Counted from the first letter of the stretch, positions 1 through 9,742 are shown. The stretch is 47,437 nucleotides of DNA from Nocardia wallacei (GCF_029868745.1 NZ_JARWOP010000206.1:1-47437), one strand, 5' to 3'. The notes: generated by a model not told the origin, from the letters alone. Program-made: numbers and translations.

Positions 1-117
1 ACATCGAGACCGACGAACGCCGCGTGCTGGAACTGCAGGCCGCGTCCGTGCTGGAGCGTCAGCCCGTCGGTGAGCCGATGGCCACCGGCATCACCGCCAA
101 CCACGCGGGGGGCCCGC
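1..117 (+). other. Unresolved window edge with an open frame
   Basis: Bases 3-110 keep an open plus-strand frame that reads like ordinary protein (it begins [15 protein letters not shown]). It has no start or stop inside the window. It faces away from the LigD frame on the other side of the poly-C tract, and no frame on the minus strand here continues the LigD phosphoesterase domain. I do not recognise the fragment. It may be a different locus joined through the homopolymer tract. Confidence 0.3.
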
Positions 118-120
118 GGC

Positions 121-1231
<1,111 letters not shown>

Positions 1232-1237
1232 ATTCGA

Positions 1238-1243
1238 ATTCTA
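1238..1243 (-). promoter_or_regulatory. Leaderless -10 element for ligD
   Basis: On the minus strand TAGAAT ends exactly six bases before the ligD ATG, the spacing expected when transcription starts at the start codon. No convincing -35 hexamer lies 17 bases upstream. Confidence 0.4.
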
Positions 1244-1335
1244 GTGGCCGCCACCGACAGGCAGCGGCCGTACACACAGCGAAGGGCCGCCGCCGTCTCG
1301 CATTCGAGACGTCGAACGGCCCGTCACCACGGGGA

Positions 1336-1608
1336 TCAGGGGGTGGGGCGGCCCGGGTCGGCCGGGGGCTCGGGCGCCGGCGGCGGCGGGGTCGCCGGAC
1401 CCTGGCCCGGATTCGCCTGTCCCTGCTCGGGGATGGCGTTCTTCACCGCGTCGGTGCCCTTGCCGATCTTGTCGGTGTACTTGCCGCCGGTCTTCTCGTC
1501 GATGAAACTTCCGGCCTTGTCCACCGCCCCGTGGATCTTCTCGGCATTCTCGGAGGCCGCGTCCCTGCCCTTGCCGACCAATCCCTTGAGCGTATCTATC
1601 AGACTCAT
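1336..1608 (-). CDS. MT0933-like (Rv0909-type) antitoxin family small protein
   Basis: A 90-residue protein. Residues 1-60 (MSLIDTLKGLVGKGRD..., GAVDKAGSFIDEKTGGKY) follow the pattern of the MT0933/Rv0909 antitoxin family: a short amphipathic helical protein with a conserved F-x-D-E-K-T-x-G-x-Y segment. The C-terminal third is a disordered Pro/Gly/Gln tail. A Shine-Dalgarno GGAG lies 8 bases before the ATG. It is downstream of, and probably cotranscribed with, the hydrolase at 1644-2807 (35-base gap). The family's SRPBCC-fold toxin partner (Rv0910 type) is not next to it, so a toxin-antitoxin role is not shown here; it may act alone or with a distant partner. Confidence 0.7.
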   Translation of the reverse strand: MSLIDTLKGLVGKGRDAASENAEKIHGAVDKAGSFIDEKTGGKYTDKIGKGTDAVKNAIPEQGQANPGQGPATPPPPAPEPPADPGRPTP

Positions 1609-1643
1609 AGGTCCTACTCCTTACTCATCGGTCTTCGGCTGGA

Positions 1644-2807
1644 TCACTTGCGCACATCTTCCCACCACGAGACCAGCGGTGATACCGCATTCGCATCGAT
1701 ACGCTGGCCGGGCAGCGGCACCGCGATGGGGGTGCCGGCGGCCTTGGCCGCCGCGACCACTCGCTGTACCGGCTCCGACCAGCCGTGGAAGGCCAGGTTG
1801 AACGTCGCCCAGTGAATCGGGATCAGCAATCCGCGGCCCGCGTCGCCGACGCAGACGTCGGCGTGGGCACGCACCGCCTCCTCCGGGTTCATGTGGACAT
1901 CCGGCCAGTGCACGTCGTACGCGCCGATCGGCAGCAGGGTCAGATCGAACGGGCCCAGCGTCGCGCCGATCTCCGCGAACGCCTTGGTGTACCCGGTGTC
2001 GCCGCCGAAGTAAACCCGGCGCGCCGGGCCCGCGATCACCCACGAGGCCCACAGCGTGGTGTTGCGGACCAGCCCCCGGCCGGAGAAGTGTCGCGCCTCG
2101 GCGCAGGTGATCACCAGGTCGCCGTTGTCCCGGGCGCGGTCCAGATCGGACAGCGAAACCGAAGCGCCCCAATCCAATTCGATGATGCGCTGCTCTGGCA
2201 CCCGCCATTTGCGCAGATGCGCACCGATGCCGATCGGCACGATGAACGGGGCCTGCTGGCCGGCGGCCAAGGCGCGCACGGTGTCGCGGTCCAGGTGGTC
2301 GTAGTGGTCGTGCGAGATGACGATCGCGTCCAGCGGCGGCAGCTGGTCCAGCGGGACGGGCGTGGGGTGCAGGCGGGCCGGGCCGATGGTCGGCGACGGC
2401 GAAACCCGTTCGCTCCACACCGGATCGGTGAGGATCCGGTACCCGTCGACCTCGATCAAGGCCGAGGCATGCCCGTACCAGGTGACCGCGAGATCGCCCG
2501 CCTGCGCGGGAACCTCCGGGGTGGCGAGCGGTATGGCGCCCGGGGGACGGCCCACGCCGGTGCGGGTCAGCGCGGAGAACAGCAGCGACAGCGACGAACC
2601 CGGCGCGAACTGATTGCTCGGCTCGGTGTTGTGGAACTGGCGGTTGCGGTAGCTCGCCGAGCGCGACGCGGTCAGCGCGATGGCCGCGGCGGAGGCTCCC
2701 ATCGACTCCGGCAGGCCGCGCGCCGCCCGCAGCGCCCAGGTCAATCCGACCGCACCGGCGACACCCACGGCCGCGCGGCGCACAGCGGAACCCAATGACG
2801 AATTCAT
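1644..2807 (-). CDS. MBL-fold metallohydrolase, NAPE-PLD/UlaG-like (Rv0906-type)
   Basis: A 387-residue metallo-beta-lactamase-fold hydrolase. An N-terminal hydrophobic stretch (residues ~12-28) suggests membrane anchoring or export. The metal-binding signature HDHYDH is at 166-171, followed by later ligands in ARHFSGRG and GGDTGY. The block VTWYGHASALIEVDG before it is typical of the family that includes N-acyl-phosphatidylethanolamine phospholipase D, so a phospholipid or acyl-ester substrate is plausible but unproven. The ATG shares one base with the stop of echA6 (TGATG), which fixes this start and implies translational coupling. In M. tuberculosis an MBL protein (Rv0906) also follows echA6. 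Confidence 0.85.
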   Translation of the reverse strand: MNSSLGSAVRRAAVGVAGAVGLTWALRAARGLPESMGASAAAIALTASRSASYRNRQFHNTEPSNQFAPGSSLSLLFSALTRTGVGRPPGAIPLATPEVPAQAGDLAVTWYGHASALIEVDGYRILTDPVWSERVSPSPTIGPARLHPTPVPLDQLPPLDAIVISHDHYDHLDRDTVRALAAGQQAPFIVPIGIGAHLRKWRVPEQRIIELDWGASVSLSDLDRARDNGDLVITCAEARHFSGRGLVRNTTLWASWVIAGPARRVYFGGDTGYTKAFAEIGATLGPFDLTLLPIGAYDVHWPDVHMNPEEAVRAHADVCVGDAGRGLLIPIHWATFNLAFHGWSEPVQRVVAAAKAAGTPIAVPLPGQRIDANAVSPLVSWWEDVRK

Positions 2808-3550
2808 CAGCGCCCCGCGAACTTCGCCGAACGCTTCTGCTCGCGGGCCAGCTTGGCCTCCTTGGCGTCGTCGCTGCGCCAGGCGGCCTCCAGTGCGGCC
2901 CGCTGCTCGGGACTGTCCTCGCCGCGGGTGCCGTCGTCGTTGAACACCAGCTTGAGATGGCGTAACGACAGCGGCGCCAGCTCGGCGATCGATTTCGCCC
3001 ACGCCTGCGCGTCGGCGAGGGTGCCGATGCGGTTGGCGAAGCCGAAAGCATAAGCGTCGGTGGCGGTTACGGGCTCGGCGCCCAGTAGTACGGTGCGGGC
3101 CGGGCCGCCGCCGAGCAGCGCCACCAGGCGGCGGATCGTCCAGCGGTCCACGGAGATGCCGAGTTTCGCGGCCGGGATGGCGATGTAGGACTCGGGGCTC
3201 ATCACCCGTAAGTCCGAGGCCAGCGACAGTTGGACGCCCGCGCCGAGCGCGCCGCCGTTGATCGCCGAGATCACCGGCACCGGGATCGTCTCGAGCGTGC
3301 GCAGCATCTCCATCAGGGCGTCGAGGAACTCCTGGGAGTACACGCCGGACAGGTCCGCGCCCGCGCTGAAGATCGGGCCCTGGCCGGTCAGCACGATGAC
3401 GCGGGCGTCGGCCGCAGCGGTCGTGACGGCTTCCCGTAGCAGCCCGACCAACTCCAGGTTGAGGGCATTGCGGCGCTCCGGGCGCTGCAATTCGATGGTG
3501 ACCACGTCACCATCGCGGCTGACTCCGAGCAATCTGACCTCCCCGTCCAT
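2807..3550 (-). CDS. echA6: EchA6-like crotonase lacking both catalytic glutamates
   Basis: A 247-residue crotonase-fold protein. The oxyanion-hole segments are present (GQGPIFSAGADL near 56-67 and NGGALGAG near 98-105). Aligning by eye to rat enoyl-CoA hydratase, Glu144 (in GGGCEL) is Gln here (GAGVQL) and Glu164 (in QPEI) is Ala (IPAAKLG), so hydratase chemistry is unlikely. This fits M. tuberculosis EchA6, which binds acyl-CoA and feeds mycolic-acid synthesis without hydrating. Context supports that identity: an Rv0906-like hydrolase follows directly and an AccD3-like gene lies 2.3 kb away. It heads the operon echA6-MBL-MT0933. The exact paralogue assignment is inference; the crotonase fold is clear. 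Confidence 0.8.
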   Translation of the reverse strand: MDGEVRLLGVSRDGDVVTIELQRPERRNALNLELVGLLREAVTTAAADARVIVLTGQGPIFSAGADLSGVYSQEFLDALMEMLRTLETIPVPVISAINGGALGAGVQLSLASDLRVMSPESYIAIPAAKLGISVDRWTIRRLVALLGGGPARTVLLGAEPVTATDAYAFGFANRIGTLADAQAWAKSIAELAPLSLRHLKLVFNDDGTRGEDSPEQRAALEAAWRSDDAKEAKLAREQKRSAKFAGR

Positions 3551-3590
3551 GCGGTATCGAATACTTTCACTCTATGCGGCGAAAGGTTGC

Positions 3591-3621
3591 TTGACCGCTC
3601 TCGACGCACCCCGCGTAGCGT
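3591..3621 (+). promoter_or_regulatory. Leaderless promoter for the flavin monooxygenase gene
   Basis: TTGACC (3591-3596) and TAGCGT (3616-3621) are separated by 19 bases. The -10 element is followed after seven bases by the GTG at 3629. There is no Shine-Dalgarno before any candidate start, so a leaderless message beginning at or near 3629 is the simplest reading. Confidence 0.45.
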
Positions 3622-3628
3622 GACGCCG

Positions 3629-4819
3629 GTGACCGCACCCGATTTCGAGATCCTGGTGATCGGCGCCGGACAGGCGGGTTTGTCGGCCGGATATCACCTG
3701 CGGCGGCTGGGATTGCGCCCCGAACGGGACTTTCTCCTCGTCGATCACGCACCGGGACCGGGTGGGGCCTGGCAGTTCCGCTGGCCGTCGCTGACGCTGA
3801 GCACCGTGAACCGGGTGCACGACCTGCCCGGCATGTCGTTCGCCGAGACGTTGCCGGAGGGTTCGGCGAACGCTCGGGCGGCGACCGCGGTACCGCACTA
3901 CTTCGCGCTGTACGAGCAGCGCTACGACCTCCGCGTGCACCGCCCGGTCTCGGTGCGCGTGGTCTGCGATCGCGCCACCCCGGCCACCTGCCCCGACCAG
4001 CAGGTCGACGGCTTGCTGCACGCCGAGACGGAGGGCGGTAGTTCGACGGCCGCGTCCGGCGGTGACAGTGGTGCGACGGTCGCGTCCGGGTCGGCGACGG
4101 GTGGATCGGCCGGGGAACTGCGTGTGCGCGGGCTGATCAATGCGACGGGGACGTGGGAGAAGCCGTTCATTCCTTACTATCCCGGCGCGGAGACATTCGC
4201 GGGACGGCAGTTGCACGCGCACGACTACCGCACGGCCGACGAGTTCGCGGGCAAACATGTGGTGGTGGTCGGGGCGGGGGTGTCGGCGGTGCAGCTGCTC
4301 GACGAGATCTCGCAGGTGACGACCACGACGTGGGTGTCGCGCACCGAACCGCGGTGGCGGGAGGGACCGTTCACGCCCGACGCGGGCCGCGCGGCCGTGG
4401 CGATGGTCGAAGAAAGGGTGCGGCGCGGGCTGCCGCCGCGGTCGGTGGTGTCGGTGACCGGGTTGCCGGTGGACGAGCGCGTCCGTGCCGCCCGGGCGCG
4501 CGGCGCGTTGCGCTGGCACCCGATGTTCCGGCGCATCGAGGTGGATGGGGTGCGCTGGGCCGACGGCGTCTTCCAACCTGCCCAGGTGATCCTGTGGGCC
4601 ACGGGTTTTCGCAGCGCGCTCGACCACCTCGCGCCGCTGCGATTGCGCGGCCCAGGCGGCGGCATCACCATGACCGGGCGCCTCGCTACCCAGGTCGCCG
4701 CGGATCCGCGGATCCACCTGCTCGGTTACGGTCCCTCGGCGAGCACCATCGGGGCCAATCGAGCGGGGCAGGCCGCCGCGGTCGAACTCGCCGACCATCT
4801 CGGGCTGCGGCGCCGGTAG
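3629..4819 (+). CDS. FAD/NADPH-dependent flavin monooxygenase-like oxidoreductase
   Basis: A 396-residue two-dinucleotide-binding-domain flavoprotein. The FAD Rossmann motif GAGQAG is at residues 12-17, GGAWQFRWPS follows near 45-54, an NATG motif is at ~171-174, the NADPH motif GAGVSA is at 215-220, and WATGF closes the fold. This is the FMO/YUC/CzcO-like class that oxygenates small substrates; the substrate is unknown. An unusual Ser/Gly/Thr/Ala-rich insert occupies residues ~136-162 between the domains. The GTG at 3629 is chosen because a TTGACC/TAGCGT promoter predicts transcription starting there. GTG 3620 and TTG 3587 are in-frame alternatives without ribosome-binding sites. It is divergent from echA6. 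Confidence 0.8.
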   Translation: MTAPDFEILVIGAGQAGLSAGYHLRRLGLRPERDFLLVDHAPGPGGAWQFRWPSLTLSTVNRVHDLPGMSFAETLPEGSANARAATAVPHYFALYEQRYDLRVHRPVSVRVVCDRATPATCPDQQVDGLLHAETEGGSSTAASGGDSGATVASGSATGGSAGELRVRGLINATGTWEKPFIPYYPGAETFAGRQLHAHDYRTADEFAGKHVVVVGAGVSAVQLLDEISQVTTTTWVSRTEPRWREGPFTPDAGRAAVAMVEERVRRGLPPRSVVSVTGLPVDERVRAARARGALRWHPMFRRIEVDGVRWADGVFQPAQVILWATGFRSALDHLAPLRLRGPGGGITMTGRLATQVAADPRIHLLGYGPSASTIGANRAGQAAAVELADHLGLRRR

Positions 4820-4873
4820 TCGTCGTAGGTACCGCTCTCGAACGCGCGAGCGGCACTCGGCGGGTGGTCCGGG

Positions 4874-5731
4874 TCAGTCCTCCAGACCGACCGCGAACTC
4901 CGCCGGGTCGGGGCCGACGCGGGTGCCGGTGTCCAGGGCGGTGATCTTCGTCATCTGGTCGGTGGTCAGCTCGAAGGAGAACACGTCGAAGTTCTCCTGG
5001 ATGCGGGCGGGCGTCACCGACTTCGGGATGACGACATTGCCCAGTTGCAGATGCCAGCGGATGATCACCTGCGCGGGAGTGCGGTCGATCTCCCGCGCGA
5101 TCTCGGTAACCGTCGGGTCCTTCAGCTCGGCGCCCTGCCCGAGCGGGCTCCACGCCTCGGTGGCGATGCCGTGCTCGGCGTGGAACGCGCGCAGGTCCGC
5201 CTGTGCCAGGCTGGGGTGCAGCTCGATCTGGTTCACCGCCGGGGTCTCGCCGGTTTCCGCGATCACCCGCTCCAGATGGTCGCGGTGGAAATTGGACACC
5301 CCGATGGAGCCGATCCGGCCCTGCGATTTCAGCGCCTGGAACGCCCGGAAGGTGTCGATGTAGCGGTCGGCCCGCGCGACCGGCCAGTGGATCAGGTACA
5401 GGTCCAGGTAGTCCAGACCCAGCCGCTGCATGCTCGCGTCGAAGGCGCTCAGCGTCGAGTCGTAGCCCTGATCGGAATTCCACAGCTTGGTGGTGACGAA
5501 GACCTCGTCACGCGGCAGTCCGGAGTCCCGGATCGCCTGCCCCACCTCGGTTTCGTTGCCGTACGCGGCGGCCGTATCGATGCTGCGGTAACCGGCCTCG
5601 AGGGCCGCGGTCACCGTGCGGAAGGCCTCGGTTTCGGGTACCTGGAACACACCGAAACCGAGCTTCGGGATCACGTTGCCGTCGTTGAGGATTATCGACG
5701 GGACTGCGCTGGTCTCGCTGCGAAAGGTCAC
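4874..5731 (-). CDS. Aldo/keto reductase (AKR5-like)
   Basis: A 285-residue (beta/alpha)8 NADPH-dependent reductase of carbonyl compounds. The catalytic tetrad is visible: D52 and Y57 in DTAAAYGNE, K82 in TTKLWN and H115 in LIHWP. GVSNF and the C-terminal IPKS..R..EN cofactor-binding block are also present. The length is normal. Such enzymes in mycobacteria detoxify methylglyoxal and other aldehydes, but the substrate here cannot be told. The GTG start lies seven bases after a TACGGT -10 element with TTGACG at -35, so the mRNA is probably leaderless and this start is well supported. Confidence 0.9.
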   Translation of the reverse strand: MTFRSETSAVPSIILNDGNVIPKLGFGVFQVPETEAFRTVTAALEAGYRSIDTAAAYGNETEVGQAIRDSGLPRDEVFVTTKLWNSDQGYDSTLSAFDASMQRLGLDYLDLYLIHWPVARADRYIDTFRAFQALKSQGRIGSIGVSNFHRDHLERVIAETGETPAVNQIELHPSLAQADLRAFHAEHGIATEAWSPLGQGAELKDPTVTEIAREIDRTPAQVIIRWHLQLGNVVIPKSVTPARIQENFDVFSFELTTDQMTKITALDTGTRVGPDPAEFAVGLED

Positions 5732-5738
5732 CTTTCCG

Positions 5739-5767
5739 ACCGTAGAAGCGGTTTACCAGCCCGTCAA
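5739..5767 (-). promoter_or_regulatory. Leaderless promoter for the aldo/keto reductase
   Basis: On the minus strand TTGACG (5767-5762), a 17-base spacer and TACGGT (5744-5739) form a good SigA-type promoter. The GTG start follows seven bases later with no room for a ribosome-binding site. Confidence 0.6.
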
Positions 5768-5808
5768 CGAACGCCCGGAGCGTGTTCCCGCGGGGGACGG
5801 GTTCCGGT

Positions 5809-7395
5809 TCAGGGTCGGGGCAGGCCGAGCCGCCGGTAGCGGAGGTGTCGGGTGGCCGCGAGTTCGTCCGGTCGCCGCGCGCACAGCACGGCCAGTTCGT
5901 CGGCGAGAGCGGTAACCATGCGGCGGGCGAAGTCGACGGGTTCGTCGGCGGCGTCGGAGTGCTCCGGGACGATGCGATCGACGATGCCGTCGGCCAGTAG
6001 ATCCGCGGCCCGGATACGTTGGGCGGCAGCGAGTTCCGCGGCATGGCCGGTATCGCGGTGCACGATGGCGCTGGCGCCCTCCGGCGGCAGTGGCGCCAGC
6101 CAGGAGTGGCGGGCGGCGAGCACGCGATCGGCCGGGAGCAGCGCCAGCGCGCCGCCGCCGCTGCCCTGCCCGAGCAGCACCGAGATCGTCGGTGTCGCCA
6201 GCGTGACGAGGTCCGCGAGGCAGCGCCCGATCTCGGGCGCCAGGCCACGCTCCTCGGCCTCGCGGGACAGCGCCGCTCCGGCCGTGTCGATCACCAGTAC
6301 CAGCGGCAATCGCAGCTCCGCCGCCAGATGCATGCTGCGCCGGGCCTCCCGCAGCGCGGCCGGGCCCATGGTGTTCTCGCCGGTCTGCCCGGTCCGGTCG
6401 TGCCCGAAGACGACACACGACCGCCCCCGCAATCGCGCCAGCGCGTGCACCACGGTCCGATCCGATTCGCCCTGTCCCGTCCCGCTGAGCGGTACCCGAT
6501 CCGTGGCGTGCCGCAGCAACTCCCGGATGCCGGGCCGGTCCGGTCGCCGCGAGCGCGCCACCGAGCGCCAGGTCGCCTCCACGTCCGAATGCCGTTCGCG
6601 GGCAGGCTTTTCCGCCGATTCGATGGTCTCCGCGCGCACCGGCGTCACGGGTGCGCTCGACCCGGATCTCTTCGAGAACGCTTCGCGGTCAGCCGGTTTC
6701 GCGCTGTCGACGGTGTCGGCCGGCGCCGCACCGCCGGTCACGTTGAGCACGCGGTGCGCGATCCGGCGGAAGACGCGCACCGGGACCACGCCGTCGATCA
6801 CCCCGTTGCGGTACAGGTTCTCGGCGGTCTGCACGCCCGGTGGGAACGGGCGGCCGTAGAGGGCCTCGTATACCCGGGGACCGAGGAAGCCGATCAGGGC
6901 GCCCGGCTCGGCGAAGGTCATGTGCCCCAGCGAACCCCATGAGGCGAACACCCCGCCCATGGTCGGATCGCGCAGGTACACCAGGTACGGGTGCCCGGCC
7001 GCCTTGTGCGCCGCGACCGCGCCCGCGATCTTCACCATCTGCACGAAGGCCACGGTGCCTTCCTGCATCCGGGTGCCGCCGGAGGTGGGCGAGGCCACCA
7101 GCGGCAGCCCGAGTGCGGTGGCCCGCTCGACGGCGGTCACGATCCGCTCGGCCGCCGCGACTCCGATCGACCCGGCGAGAAAACCGAATTCACAGGCGAT
7201 CACGGCGACCGGCCGGCCCCGCAGCCGTCCGGCCCCGGTCAGCACCGATTCGTCGGTGCCGGACCGCTCGGCCGCGGCGCGCAGGTCGGCGCGGTAGCGG
7301 TCCTCGGCATCGACCTCGATCGGGGGCCGATCCCAGCCGACGAACGAATCCGGATCCAGCAGTTCGCCGAGTAGTTCGCGCGCCGAGATCGTCAC
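5809..7395 (-). CDS. accD3: AccD3-like fused acyl-CoA carboxylase carboxyltransferase
   Basis: A 528-residue protein with two crotonase-like carboxyltransferase halves. The N-terminal (beta-type) half contains SPTSGGTRMQEG near 103-114 and GGVFASWGSLGH; the C-terminal (alpha-type) half contains GENTMGPAALREA and GQGSGGGALAL. The halves are joined by a polar linker (~225-275). No N-terminal zinc finger is seen, unlike E. coli AccD. Carboxyltransferases move CO2 from biotin to acyl-CoA, making malonyl-CoA or related extender units; the biotinylated partner must be encoded elsewhere. Size and proximity to echA6 match M. tuberculosis accD3 (Rv0904c). The GTG start follows a TAGGCT -10-like element by six bases. 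Confidence 0.8.
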   Translation of the reverse strand: MTISARELLGELLDPDSFVGWDRPPIEVDAEDRYRADLRAAAERSGTDESVLTGAGRLRGRPVAVIACEFGFLAGSIGVAAAERIVTAVERATALGLPLVASPTSGGTRMQEGTVAFVQMVKIAGAVAAHKAAGHPYLVYLRDPTMGGVFASWGSLGHMTFAEPGALIGFLGPRVYEALYGRPFPPGVQTAENLYRNGVIDGVVPVRVFRRIAHRVLNVTGGAAPADTVDSAKPADREAFSKRSGSSAPVTPVRAETIESAEKPARERHSDVEATWRSVARSRRPDRPGIRELLRHATDRVPLSGTGQGESDRTVVHALARLRGRSCVVFGHDRTGQTGENTMGPAALREARRSMHLAAELRLPLVLVIDTAGAALSREAEERGLAPEIGRCLADLVTLATPTISVLLGQGSGGGALALLPADRVLAARHSWLAPLPPEGASAIVHRDTGHAAELAAAQRIRAADLLADGIVDRIVPEHSDAADEPVDFARRMVTALADELAVLCARRPDELAATRHLRYRRLGLPRP

Positions 7396-7583
7396 CGGCC
7401 GAGCCTAACCACGCCCCGGTCGCGGCGCGGTGCGCGGGTCTCCCTTCTGCTTCGACTTGGTAATGGCCGTTGACCTGCGTGTTTCTGTCGGGTTACGGTG
7501 AGTGGCCCGATGATGTGAAGTGTTCGGTGCGGACCCGTGACCGGGGTGCCCGCGCGTCGGTGTGCGGCGAGGTGGGAGGTGCG

Positions 7584-8813
7584 ATGGGTTCGGGGCACAA
7601 GGGATCGGCGTATCGGACAGGCTCCACACTGGCTGTCCTCGCGGTGACGGTGTTGCTGGCAGTGCTCTCGGCACCCGTTGCGCGAGCGGATATTCCGTTT
7701 CCGGACGACGATCCGTTCTATGCCGCGCCGGGCGATCTCGCGGAGCAGCCGAACGGCGCGGTGCTGGGAGCGCGGCCGATCTCGCTGCTCGATCTGCCGA
7801 TTCCGGTGTCCGCCTGGCAGATTCGCTATCGGACCACCGACTCCGCGGACCGTCCGCTGCTCGACGTGGCGACGGTGATCGTCTCGCCGCTGCCGTATCC
7901 GGGCCCGCGACCGCTGCTGTCGTACCAGGTGGCCGAGGACAGTCTGGGCACCCGGTGCGCGCCGTCGTACGCCCTGCGCGGCGGCCGTGATCCGGGCGTG
8001 GTGAACACCATGCTGGACCTGCCGTTTCTGACCGAGACGCTGCGCCGCGGCTGGGCGGTGGTGGTCGGCGACTACGAGGGACCGCAGTCGCGTTTCTTCG
8101 ACGGCCCGACCGCCGGACGCGCCGTGCTGGACGGGATTCGGGCGGCGCGCTCGTTCCCGCCCGCCGCGGTCGGTGCGAGTCCGGTCGGCGCCTGGGGATA
8201 CTCGGGCGGCGCGTTCGCGACCTTGTGGGCGGCGGAACTGCGTGCGCGGTACGCGCCGGACGTGCGGTTCGCGGGCATCAGTTCGGGCGGTGTCCCGACG
8301 GATATCCCGGCGATCGCGCAGCGGGTCGACGGGGGCGTGCAGGCGGGTCTGGCGCTGCTGATTCTGATGGCCTTGGCGCGCAACGGTCCCGACTCCGGAC
8401 TGCTCGAGCTGCTCAACGACCGCGGCCGCGCGCTACTGGCCGAGAATGCGACCGCGTGCGGATCCGACCTGGTCCCCAAGTACGCCGGGGCTCGGGTGGA
8501 CGATTTCGCCGCCGTCCCGAATGTGCTGGCGCACCCGGTTTTCCGGGCCGCTGCGGCGGCGCACGAACTCGGTGCGTCCGTTCCCGACACGCCGCTGTAC
8601 CTGTACCACGGCATCACCGACGATCTGATTCCCGTGGCCGGATTCACCGGGCTCGTCGAGAACTACTGTGCCCGGGGCGCGAATCTCACCGCCGTGCACT
8701 CGCCGTTCCCGACCCACAACGGCGCGGCCATCGGCGAGGCGCTGGGCGGTATGAACTATCTCTCCGACCGTTTCGCGGGAGTGCCGCCGCCGGTGGGGTG
8801 TGTGGTTCGCTGA
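7584..8813 (+). CDS. Secretory lipase (LIP family, alpha/beta hydrolase)
   Basis: A 409-residue exported hydrolase. A signal peptide with a long hydrophobic core (15-33) ends in VARA before D36. The nucleophile motif GYSGG places Ser at 207, the acidic residue is in YHGITDD (D346 or D347), and the His is in FPTHNG (H378). These match the LIP/secretory lipase family (about 400 residues) of Nocardia, Rhodococcus and Candida, which hydrolyse triacylglycerols or esters outside the cell. The ATG at 7584 has GGGAGG five bases upstream and is the first start giving a proper signal peptide. Cysteines 125, 292, 362 and 406 could form extracytoplasmic disulfides. Confidence 0.88.
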   Translation: MGSGHKGSAYRTGSTLAVLAVTVLLAVLSAPVARADIPFPDDDPFYAAPGDLAEQPNGAVLGARPISLLDLPIPVSAWQIRYRTTDSADRPLLDVATVIVSPLPYPGPRPLLSYQVAEDSLGTRCAPSYALRGGRDPGVVNTMLDLPFLTETLRRGWAVVVGDYEGPQSRFFDGPTAGRAVLDGIRAARSFPPAAVGASPVGAWGYSGGAFATLWAAELRARYAPDVRFAGISSGGVPTDIPAIAQRVDGGVQAGLALLILMALARNGPDSGLLELLNDRGRALLAENATACGSDLVPKYAGARVDDFAAVPNVLAHPVFRAAAAAHELGASVPDTPLYLYHGITDDLIPVAGFTGLVENYCARGANLTAVHSPFPTHNGAAIGEALGGMNYLSDRFAGVPPPVGCVVR

Positions 8814-8836
8814 CACCGGGTTCCGGTGCGGCGTGG

Positions 8837-8868
8837 GCCGCCCCGCGGGCATGGGCGCGCGGGGCGGC
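8837..8868. terminator. Bidirectional hairpin terminator between convergent genes
   Basis: A perfect 11-bp GC stem (8837-8847 with 8858-8868) and 10-base loop sit between the convergent lipase and secreted-protein genes. There is no T-run on either side, as is common for actinobacterial hairpin terminators. Confidence 0.55.
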
Positions 8869-8880
8869 TGCGGCGCTGGG

Positions 8881-9528
8881 TCAGCGGCCGGTGACTTCCA
8901 TCCACTTGGTCGTGCCCGGCGGCGCGGACAGGGTGCCGATGAGATCTATGCCCGCGACGATCAAGGTCGGTCCGCCTGCCACCAGGGTGCCGATGATGCC
9001 GCCGATGGCGGCGCCGGTGAGGATCGCGGCGATATCAAACGGGCCGGACCAAATGCCCAGGACCAATCCGATCACAGCCCCGAGCGCCGTGCCGATGAAT
9101 CCGCCGACCGCCGTGGCGATGCCGAACTGGGATCCGAAGGACTGCATGGCGAGTTGGTTCTCTGCTAGCGAGGCCACTGGTTGCACCGGAGCGGGCCGGG
9201 CCGCGGCCGCGTTCTTGACGGCGGTCAGCTCCAATACCTGGCCCTCCGACCGCACCGCGTGCGGCAGCGGATATTCCAACCCGTCCTGGCGGACCGACAG
9301 CGGCAGCGTGACGAGCGTATTGCCGTCGGCCGACTTCACGTCGACGGTCTGTTCGTCACTCGACACCTCGAAGAAGCCGCCGTGCAGGGTGGTCTGGACG
9401 GTGTTGCCTACCAGGGTCGTCTCGTAGCGCACGTCGGGTGCGCCGGGGGACGCGTGGACGGTGCCGGCCCCCACGGCAACACCCACGACCACCGGCAGCG
9501 CCGCAGCGGTGAAATTGCGCAGTTTCAT
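8881..9528 (-). CDS. Secreted or membrane-associated hypothetical protein
   Basis: A 215-residue protein with a signal peptide (hydrophobic 8-22, probable cleavage after VHA at 26). A beta-rich middle region (~30-105) is followed by a linker and then a very hydrophobic Gly/Ala/Ile-rich half (~135-200) that looks like two or three glycine-zipper-type membrane segments. The layout, a small exported domain followed by a glycine-rich membrane tail, is one I associate with uncharacterised Nocardia exported proteins, but I cannot name the family with certainty. It converges on the lipase gene across a strong hairpin. A role at the cell envelope is inference only. Confidence 0.6.
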   Translation of the reverse strand: MKLRNFTAAALPVVVGVAVGAGTVHASPGAPDVRYETTLVGNTVQTTLHGGFFEVSSDEQTVDVKSADGNTLVTLPLSVRQDGLEYPLPHAVRSEGQVLELTAVKNAAAARPAPVQPVASLAENQLAMQSFGSQFGIATAVGGFIGTALGAVIGLVLGIWSGPFDIAAILTGAAIGGIIGTLVAGGPTLIVAGIDLIGTLSAPPGTTKWMEVTGR

Positions 9529-9742
9529 TTTTCAGTTTTTCCAATCTTCATCAGGTACTCGTTGTTGTCGGAAGCCCCCCGGACACGCGCTTGCAACAAC
9601 CCCTGACATCAAGTCACCCCTGGTGCGGCGCGGGCCCGTCGACCCGGCTACACGACGTGTGTAACTGTACCGTCACCAGACGCGTCCGGGTACCGGAAAT
9701 CGCTCCAGAGAGAATCTCTTTCGGTGTACCGGCGAGTTTGCT

